A stretch of DNA of 20,899 bases. Source: Deltaproteobacteria bacterium. Its GTDB lineage: Bacteria; Desulfobacterota; Desulfobulbia; Desulfobulbales; SURF-16. The position numbers and the translations under genes are program-made. How positions within the stretch are numbered: position 1 is the first letter of the stretch; each line of letters opens with the position of its first letter. The stretch covers positions 1 through 20,899 of the forward strand of contig JAOZSN010000038.1 in the NCBI GenBank assembly GCA_029939635.1, in the 5' to 3' direction. This document shows positions 15,230 through 20,899 of this stretch, in pieces. The notes under the pieces are model-generated. The model was not told the origin of the DNA. It did no database searches and saw only the letters and a program-made list of their open reading frames with translations.

Positions 15230-15396
15230 CAGTTACAAACTAGAAATATTTGCCCCACATAGATGCACACTCACAAATTTTACAGCTATCATCGAAATGT
15301 GATATATTTCAAATAGCAATTAGAAACGTGCTCTGATTGTACCCCTTGCAGGCGAGTACTGACCTAAGAAAAAAAACTATACTTCAGGCACCACCC

Positions 15397-16503
15397 ATGA
15401 AAGACTGCCACGATAACTACCCCCCCTCCCTCTACGGGGATCTGCTGCACATCGTTCAAAATGCTATTTTAGTGATTAACAGCAAGGCAGAGATTATCTT
15501 TGCCAACAGCCGTGCTGCCAAAATGTTTGCCACAGACCTCCCGCAATTGCAAGGCCTGCCCATTACAGAGCTCTTCATGGATGATGACAAAGAAATCCTC
15601 GTCCCCAACATCCTTCATCTCACCAGGCAAAACGGTGAATTTGAAGGGGAATCCATGTTGCGACGCCGCGACCACAGCACATTCCAAGGACTTATCGCGG
15701 CCACCGCATTTCAATGGAGCAATGAGGAGGAAGGACTTGCCCTCACTATCCATGATATCAGTGAAATGAAGGTCCTGGAACGCACCTTACGCAAATCAGA
15801 ACGTCTCTTTTTTCTGGGCCGCCTGCTGGATGACATCAGCCACCAGATCAGGAACCCAGTAATGGTCATTGGTGGCCTGGTACGCCGCATTAGCGGCAAA
15901 GAAACATGCAGCAAACGCATCAACGCCATCAAGCAGGAGGCCTCCTACCTTGAGGCCCTACTCGACTCCATCAATAGCTTTATTCGCCTACCAAAACCAT
16001 GCCTGCAGCATAATACTATCGGCGACATCATTGCCGCCGCAGAGAGTAATTTTAAAGAGGTTGCCATAGAAAAAGGCTGTCAATGGCAGGGGGAGTATGA
16101 GGAGGGCATTGCGGATGAAGAGCTGATCAGTGACATTGATTTGATTCTCAAGGCCCTTGAGGCGATAGTGGTGAATAGCTGCGAGTCATACACAAAACCG
16201 TCAGCCGATAACCTCATCACCTTCCAGGTGAGACGCACGACCAATGAGAATCTGCCCTTCATCATTACCATCAGCGACCAGGGCAGCGGCATCCATCCGG
16301 AGCACTCAGCCCATATCTTCTCTCAATTTTTCACCAACAAAACAAAACACATTGGTATGGGACTCACCTTTGCCCAAAAAGTCATTGAGGAACAGATGGG
16401 CAAATTAGAGGTACAATCAGAACCAGGCAAGGGAACCACTGCCATTATCCATTTGGTCAAAGAGAGACGACGGCCCATTCGGACCACCAAGATCGAGGAT
16501 TAA
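15397..16503 (+). CDS. PAS-domain soluble sensor histidine kinase
   Basis: 368 aa from ATG 15397; an in-frame TTG at 15337 lacks a ribosome site. No TM helix, so probably cytoplasmic. PAS domain (about 12-125), short helical linker, then a HisKA-like region with the phospho-acceptor His149 in ISHQIRNPVMVIGG. ATPase domain: N box around Asn260 (EAIVVNSCES), DQGSGI (294-299), a shortened lid with FFTNKTKHIGMGL (311-323), and a C-terminal GKGTTAIIHL. The partner response regulator is not encoded nearby. It lies downstream of the DUF4388-HDOD gene with a 167-base AT-rich gap and may belong to the same signalling set. Its TAA overlaps the convergent cbiB stop by four bases. Confidence 0.9.
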   Translation: MKDCHDNYPPSLYGDLLHIVQNAILVINSKAEIIFANSRAAKMFATDLPQLQGLPITELFMDDDKEILVPNILHLTRQNGEFEGESMLRRRDHSTFQGLIAATAFQWSNEEEGLALTIHDISEMKVLERTLRKSERLFFLGRLLDDISHQIRNPVMVIGGLVRRISGKETCSKRINAIKQEASYLEALLDSINSFIRLPKPCLQHNTIGDIIAAAESNFKEVAIEKGCQWQGEYEEGIADEELISDIDLILKALEAIVVNSCESYTKPSADNLITFQVRRTTNENLPFIITISDQGSGIHPEHSAHIFSQFFTNKTKHIGMGLTFAQKVIEEQMGKLEVQSEPGKGTTAIIHLVKERRRPIRTTKIED

Positions 16504-17441
16504 TCCAGAAAGGTGGCCAGGAGAATTATGGTGGTTACCAGCAGCATGGTGAGCCACATGAGGGATAAAGCCTGCTTGATATGGTGTGGTGTCACCGGGC
16601 CAGGGTCACCCATGGTGGGTTTGTCCAGCTCTTCACCAAAATAGACGGCTGGCCCACCAAGCTGCACCCCCAAGGCACCTGCCATGGCTGATTCAGGCAG
16701 GCCAGAATTTGGGCTGGCGTGGTTGCAATGATCTCGCATCATAATCTGCCAACTTTTCTTGGCCCTTAGACCGAGAAAAAAAGCAGCCACAGGCACAAAG
16801 AGGCTGGTCAGGCGAGCCGGAATATAATTAACTAGATCATCGAGACGAGCCGGAGCCCAACCAAACTCACCATAGCGCTCATTTTTATAACCAAACATGG
16901 AATCACCCGTGTTGATCGCCTTATAAAGCATAGCCCCCACCGGCCCAGCCAAAACCGCGTAAAAGATAGGGGCCGTCACCCCGTCCACCAGACTCTCAGC
17001 CACACTTTCCACCGTGGCACGCGCCACCCCCTGTTCATCAAGACTGGTTGTATCGCGACCAACAATCATCCCCACCCGCTGCCGGGCTAACTGCAGGTCG
17101 GCACCATCCAGTGCCAGCTCTACTTTGCGGGCATGGCGGTCAAGATCACGTCCGGCAAAACAAGTGTAGAAAAGAAAAATAGCCAGACAATCGCGACCCA
17201 GGGGAGAAAACTGATTGAGCACCAACAGGGGTAGACCAACGACACAAGCAACAACGACCAAGGTTACCAAGGTGGTCATGACCCCAGCCAGCTTGGCAGA
17301 GGGCAGCAAGGCACGACTGACATATTCCAGCCGTAGTTGCAACCAGCCGATGAGGCGTACCGGATGTGGGAACCAACGCGGATCTCCTAAAAGCTGATCC
17401 AGACCCAGAGCAATGATAATTTGTAACGGAAGAGGAATCAT
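16500..17441 (-). CDS. cbiB: Adenosylcobinamide-phosphate synthase (CbiB/CobD family)
   Basis: Integral membrane enzyme of late cobalamin synthesis that attaches the aminopropanol (or its phosphate) to adenosylcobyric acid. 313 aa, usual length. Signatures: LDQLLGDPRWFPHPVRLIGW (14-33), the GRDLDRHARKVE stretch, VGRDTTSLDEQGVARATVES with ESLVDGVTAPIFYA, the NTGDSMFGYKNERYGEFG segment, PARLTSLFVP, and C-terminal SAMAGALGVQLGGP. Its substrate is the product of CobQ, encoded 73 bases upstream on the same strand. The ATG has no visible Shine-Dalgarno: the bases just upstream are the heptanucleotide tandem repeat, so translation may depend on coupling or on an altered leader. The stop overlaps the convergent kinase stop. 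Confidence 0.93.
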   Translation of the reverse strand: MIPLPLQIIIALGLDQLLGDPRWFPHPVRLIGWLQLRLEYVSRALLPSAKLAGVMTTLVTLVVVACVVGLPLLVLNQFSPLGRDCLAIFLFYTCFAGRDLDRHARKVELALDGADLQLARQRVGMIVGRDTTSLDEQGVARATVESVAESLVDGVTAPIFYAVLAGPVGAMLYKAINTGDSMFGYKNERYGEFGWAPARLDDLVNYIPARLTSLFVPVAAFFLGLRAKKSWQIMMRDHCNHASPNSGLPESAMAGALGVQLGGPAVYFGEELDKPTMGDPGPVTPHHIKQALSLMWLTMLLVTTIILLATFLD

Positions 17442-17446
17442 AAAAC

Positions 17447-17488
17447 AGGGGTCAGGGGTCAGGGGTCAGGGGTCAGGGGTCAGGGGTC
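17447..17488. repeat. Six-copy 7-bp tandem repeat (AGGGGTC) between cobQ and cbiB
   Basis: Six exact AGGGGTC units in a row, starting six bases upstream of the cbiB start codon. The plus strand carries runs of four G separated by TCA, which fits the pattern of a G-quadruplex. The transcript of cbiB would carry the C-rich complement. It occupies more than half of the cobQ-cbiB gap. Copy number may vary by slippage, changing the distance to any upstream translation signal. Confidence 0.95.
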
Positions 17489-17514
17489 AGCTAAGATTGT
17501 AGCCCAAAAGAGGG

Positions 17515-19011
17515 TTACAGGCCAAGAAGCTTGTAGATGGCAGCCATATCTAGTTGGTCGCGAACAGCGGCAGCCAGGCGTTCAAAGGCTGGTTCCAGAT
17601 CGTAGGGGGCCAGGATTTCTTCCTTTGCGGCAAGACCATGACGTTGACGGAGATGATCAATAAACCAACGGCGAAAGGCATCACTATCAAAGATGCCATG
17701 CAGGTAAGAACCCCAGACCAGGCCATCGTTTGAGACTGCACCACCGTCACCATTTTCCAGCTCAAGAACCACCCCACACTTCCCATCACTGATGCCGTGG
17801 TGGATCTCATAACCATGCACCGGGCAACCTGATTGACGATGGACACCTTGGCGCAAGACAAGGGTTTTATCAGAGGCCAGCACAGTGCTCAACTCCAACA
17901 GGCCAAGACCAGCCATGGTCTGACCGGTGGACTCCACCCCGTGAGGATCGGCAATGGTGCGACCCAGCAGCTGATAGCCACCGCAAATCCCCACCACCTC
18001 AACGCCTTGCCCTGCCCGGGCTATAATCTCAGCACCCAGTCCAGATTCAGCCAGATAGGCGGCATCAGCCATGACATTCTTGCTGCCCGGCAGCAAAATA
18101 ACGGCAGGATTCCCCACGTCATCGGCTCTGCCCACCAATCTAAGCAGAACATCCGGTTCGGCCAAAAAGGGCTCAAAATCGGTAAAATTAGAGATATGGG
18201 GCAGGTCGATGAGGGCCACATCTATTTCTCCGCCCTGCTGCAGGTCATCAAAGAGACCGGCCTTAAAACTCACCGAATCTTCCTCGGGAAGCCCCAGGTT
18301 TGCCAGGTAATCAACCACCGCCAGCACTGGTTTGCCGGTCTTTGCCAGGGTGTAATCAAGGGCATCATCAAGCAATGATTTCTGGCCGCGAAAACGATTA
18401 ATGACAAACCCTGCCAATAAATCACGCTCCCACTCATCTAATATCTCCATGGTACCGACAAAGGAGGCAAAAATTCCACCCCGATCAATATCACCCACCA
18501 ATAGCACCTTGGCCTTGGCATAGTGGGCCATGGGCATATTGACAATATCATGGGCCTTGAGATTGACCTCAGCCGGACTTCCTGCCCCCTCCAGCACCAT
18601 GACCTGAAATTCAGCCGCCAGGGAATCGTAAGCAGCTTGGGCGGCAGTAAAGGCCTGAGACTTGTAGGCAAAATAGTCCGCCACCGACATATTAGCCACT
18701 GGCCTGCCCATGACAATAACCTGACTGCCCGTGTCTGAAGAGGGCTTTAAGAGTATAGGGTTCATACGCACATCAGGATCAAGGCGGGCGGCCTGGGCCT
18801 GCACCACCTGGGCCCGTCCCATCTCCTCGCCCTTACGGGTAACATAGGAGTTGAGGGACATATTCTGTGATTTAAACGGAGCCACAGCCAGACCATCCTG
18901 TAACAAGATACGGCAAAGGGCCGCAGTCAAGATAGACTTCCCGGCATTGGAACAGGTACCCTGAAACATGAGGGCCGGGGTGGAAAGGGAGGTTTGTTTT
19001 AGTTGGAGCAT
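17515..19011 (-). CDS. cobQ: Adenosylcobyric acid synthase (glutamine-hydrolysing)
   Basis: Amidates side chains of adenosylcobyrinic acid a,c-diamide using glutamine and ATP (CobQ/CbiP). 498 aa. N-terminal DTBS-like ATPase with a modified P-loop GTCSNAGKS (18-26), the CobQ-typical PFKSQNMSLNSYVTRKGEEM (45-64) and the EGAGSPAEVNL segment (141-151). C-terminal class I-like glutaminase with Cys343 in VGICGGYQLLG and His438 in GSYLHGIF. The ATG at 19011 lies inside the end of rsmG (13-base overlap) without a strong ribosome site, which suggests translational coupling; an internal Met at residue 15 is a possible alternative start. Product feeds CbiB, encoded next. Confidence 0.95.
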   Translation of the reverse strand: MLQLKQTSLSTPALMFQGTCSNAGKSILTAALCRILLQDGLAVAPFKSQNMSLNSYVTRKGEEMGRAQVVQAQAARLDPDVRMNPILLKPSSDTGSQVIVMGRPVANMSVADYFAYKSQAFTAAQAAYDSLAAEFQVMVLEGAGSPAEVNLKAHDIVNMPMAHYAKAKVLLVGDIDRGGIFASFVGTMEILDEWERDLLAGFVINRFRGQKSLLDDALDYTLAKTGKPVLAVVDYLANLGLPEEDSVSFKAGLFDDLQQGGEIDVALIDLPHISNFTDFEPFLAEPDVLLRLVGRADDVGNPAVILLPGSKNVMADAAYLAESGLGAEIIARAGQGVEVVGICGGYQLLGRTIADPHGVESTGQTMAGLGLLELSTVLASDKTLVLRQGVHRQSGCPVHGYEIHHGISDGKCGVVLELENGDGGAVSNDGLVWGSYLHGIFDSDAFRRWFIDHLRQRHGLAAKEEILAPYDLEPAFERLAAAVRDQLDMAAIYKLLGL

Positions 19012-19655
19012 GTTGAGAAAATGACTAATTGATGATGCTTATCCAAGGTAGGTATGGCTACAGGGTGACTGGCTATGAGCTGCAGGGAGGTCTGGTTAGT
19101 GAGCTGTTGCCACTGGGCCAATTCTTCTTCGGCCTTAGGGCCTTTCATGCAGATAATCTCCCCGCTTGGGGCCAGATAGCTCTCCACCAGGGGCAAAAAA
19201 TCAGCCAGATTGGTGAAGGCACGGCTGGTAATGACATCGAAACTACCTAGGCCATGCTGATTATCCGCTTCCAGACGCTTGGCAATAATCTCCACACCAT
19301 CAAGCTGCAAAGTACGACTCACATGCCGGAGAAAGGTGACCCGTTTGCCGCGTGGTTCAACCATAGTTAAAGCCATATCAGGCCGCACGGCCTTGAGCAC
19401 CAGGCCAGGAAAACCAGCACCAGTGCCCACATCCAGCAAAGAGAATGGCTCCTGGGGCAGATGGGGAAGCAGGGTAAGAGAATCAAGAAAATGGAGGGCC
19501 AGCACCTCGGCCATGCTGCCCTTGGCCACCAAATTCATCTTGCGGCCCCATTTCTCCAACTCCTGATAATAGCGACAGAGGTCGCCCTGCTGCGCATTAT
19601 CCACAGCAAGGCCCAGGTCAGCTATGCCTTGGGCTACAAATTTACGACAGTTCAC
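18999..19655 (-). CDS. rsmG: 16S rRNA (guanine527-N7)-methyltransferase RsmG (GidB)
   Basis: SAM-dependent methyltransferase that makes m7G527 in 16S rRNA. The GTG at 19655 is the chosen start (218 aa, a normal length); it has AAGG about 8 bases upstream and lies four bases after the hisD stop. A longer frame would overlap hisD by about 60 bases and adds an unlikely tail. Signatures: KWGRKMNLVAKG, LHFLDSLTLLP, the SAM site LLDVGTGAGFPGL (about 73-85), VEPRGKRVTFLRHV and ITSRAF. RsmG genes often sit beside replication or tRNA-modification genes; here the neighbours are hisD and cobQ, which is unusual but looks like an operon. Confidence 0.94.
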   Translation of the reverse strand: MNCRKFVAQGIADLGLAVDNAQQGDLCRYYQELEKWGRKMNLVAKGSMAEVLALHFLDSLTLLPHLPQEPFSLLDVGTGAGFPGLVLKAVRPDMALTMVEPRGKRVTFLRHVSRTLQLDGVEIIAKRLEADNQHGLGSFDVITSRAFTNLADFLPLVESYLAPSGEIICMKGPKAEEELAQWQQLTNQTSLQLIASHPVAIPTLDKHHQLVIFSTCSN

Positions 19656-19659
19656 CCCT

Positions 19660-20899
19660 TCAACCTTGACTCTTTTTCTGCTCTTCCAGCTGCAAGCGAA
19701 CTTCCACTGAACGAGCATGGGCGGTAAGTCCCTCTAATTTAGCCAGGGTCTGGATATGGCCGGCATCAGCAAGAAAGGCCTCCTTTGAATAGGAAATAAT
19801 CGAACTCTTCTTCAAAAAGGTCTCAACCCCCAGGGCCGAAGAGATACGTGCCGTACCCATGGTAGGCAAGACATGGTTTGGACCGGCCACATAATCACCA
19901 CAGGCCTCAGGGGAATATTCACCCAGGAACACCGCTCCGGCATGTTCTACCTTGGCTAACCACTGAAAGGGCTCACGGATCATGAGTTCCAGATGCTCTA
20001 TGGCGATATCATTGGCCAGATCCATAGCCTGGTCCAAAGAGTCACAGAGCACAACAACGCCACGTTCAGCCAGAGATTTACGGGCAATGTCTTGACGGGA
20101 GAGAAGGGGCAGTTGTTTTTCCAACTCAACCACTGTTGCCGCGGCCACCTGGCTACTGGTGGTGAGCAGAATGGCCAGAGCCTGGGGATCATGCTCAGCC
20201 TGAGCCAGCATATCCGCCGCAATGGCGGCTGCCGGTGCCTGCTCATCAGCAATTATGAGTACCTCGCTAGGACCGGCGATCATATCAATACGTACCCGGC
20301 CCATGACCTGGCGCTTGGCCTCGGCAACAAACTGGTTACCTGGCCCCACAATAACATCCACCCGCGGGATGGTTGGTGTGCCAAACGCCAAAGCAGCAAT
20401 GGCCCAGGCCGAACCGGCCTTGTAGATTTCGGTGATGCCAATTTCCTGGGCCGCCACCAACAAAGCCGGATTCACCGTGCCATCCTCACCTGGAGGCGTC
20501 ATCATTACCCGTTTCTTCACCCCGGCAATGCCAGCAGGAATACCATTCATCAACACGGAGGATACCAGGGGCGTTTTGCCACCCTGACCACCCGGGACAT
20601 AAAGGCCAGCAGAGCTTACCGGCTGCACCATACGGCCGGTGATGGTGCCATCCTTTCTGGTCAGCATCCAGGAATCTTCCATCTCCCGCTCATGAAATTC
20701 CCAGATCCGCTCCTTGGCCAACCGGATTGAAGCCATAATGGCCTCATCCACCTGATCATAGGCTGCTGTCATTTCTTCCTGCGAGACCCGCAACCCATCA
20801 AGCTCCATGCTGGGCGCATCAAACTTACTGGTATACTCTAACACCGCCTCATCACCACGCTGACGAACATCATTGATGATGTCGCTAACGATCTGCTGT
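19660..20899 (-). CDS. hisD: Histidinol dehydrogenase, 5' partial
   Basis: Zinc enzyme that oxidises L-histidinol twice to histidine with NAD+, the last step of histidine synthesis. The frame stays open to the right edge of the window with family-typical sequence (VSDIINDVRQRGDEAVLEYT), so the start lies outside; the GTG at 20844 is internal. Visible signatures: QPVSSAGLYVPGG (close to the N-terminal lobe), VDVIVGPGNQFVAEAKR, DMIAGPSEVLIIAD, the zinc-site region DMLAQAEHDPQA, ACGDYVAGPNHVLPT and the C-terminal TAHARSVEVRL. It ends four bases before rsmG and appears to be first of the visible minus-strand run hisD-rsmG-cobQ-cbiB. Confidence 0.96.
   Translation of the reverse strand, partial: QQIVSDIINDVRQRGDEAVLEYTSKFDAPSMELDGLRVSQEEMTAAYDQVDEAIMASIRLAKERIWEFHEREMEDSWMLTRKDGTITGRMVQPVSSAGLYVPGGQGGKTPLVSSVLMNGIPAGIAGVKKRVMMTPPGEDGTVNPALLVAAQEIGITEIYKAGSAWAIAALAFGTPTIPRVDVIVGPGNQFVAEAKRQVMGRVRIDMIAGPSEVLIIADEQAPAAAIAADMLAQAEHDPQALAILLTTSSQVAAATVVELEKQLPLLSRQDIARKSLAERGVVVLCDSLDQAMDLANDIAIEHLELMIREPFQWLAKVEHAGAVFLGEYSPEACGDYVAGPNHVLPTMGTARISSALGVETFLKKSSIISYSKEAFLADAGHIQTLAKLEGLTAHARSVEVRLQLEEQKKSQG

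Noticed and set aside
15337..15396. TTG start at 15337 for the PAS histidine kinase
   Set aside because: No ribosome site and a Lys-rich non-family extension; ATG 15397 gives a standard PAS start.
17447..17488. CRISPR-like array
   Set aside because: Units are 7 bp and contiguous with no spacers; it is a simple tandem repeat.
19656..19718. Longer rsmG frame overlapping hisD
   Set aside because: The extension runs across the end of hisD and does not match RsmG; GTG 19655 has spacing and length that fit.

Overview
The window (20,899 bases) is dense bacterial chromosome with Gram-negative features: cell-elongation genes (PBP2, RodA), a lipobox lipoprotein, secreted proteins with signal peptides and multi-domain sensor kinases. 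The gene mix (haem c motif, cobalamin synthesis, DUF4388-HDOD and DUF2914 proteins, a palindromic IS200/IS605-like remnant) suggests a delta-proteobacterium / Desulfobacterota, possibly a Desulfobulbales sulfate reducer. That placement is inference; no rRNA is present to confirm it.

Layout. 1-6350: mrdA (PBP2, 5' end outside the window) and rodA on the plus strand. They are separated by a palindrome-rich mobile-element remnant and by a minus-strand CHASE4-HAMP-HisKA-REC-REC hybrid kinase preceded by a possible small coupled ORF. 6420-6802: a small, very basic protein behind a foldable leader. 6928-9004 (minus): a DUF2914 membrane protein, a lipoprotein and a broken one-haem cytochrome c. 9202-13580 (minus): an unusual secreted-protease locus, read in the order companion protein, M4 metallopeptidase, stand-alone M4 propeptide. 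14041-16503 (plus): a DUF4388-HDOD gene with two -1 frameshifts, then a PAS histidine kinase. 16500-20899 (minus): hisD (partial), rsmG, cobQ and cbiB, packed like an operon, with a G-rich heptanucleotide tandem repeat between cobQ and cbiB.

Most interesting part. M4 (thermolysin-family) proteases are normally made as one chain of signal peptide, FTP/PepSY propeptide and catalytic domain. Here the catalytic protein has no propeptide, and an FTP/PepSY protein is encoded separately just downstream, so the inhibitor/foldase may act in trans. The upstream companion protein shares two parts with the protease's C-terminal half: a Met-rich heptad helix and a beta-type domain. The protease then ends in two Cys-rich repeats and an F5/8 type C (discoidin) domain. 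This looks like a three-component secreted or surface protease system. The region upstream holds a cluster of TGAGACA-like sites and an inverted repeat next to a likely promoter.

Several reading-frame breaks fall at short homopolymers (4959-4964, 8784-8790, 14322-14330, 14490-14492). They may be real gene decay, slippage or sequencing error; raw reads are needed to tell which.
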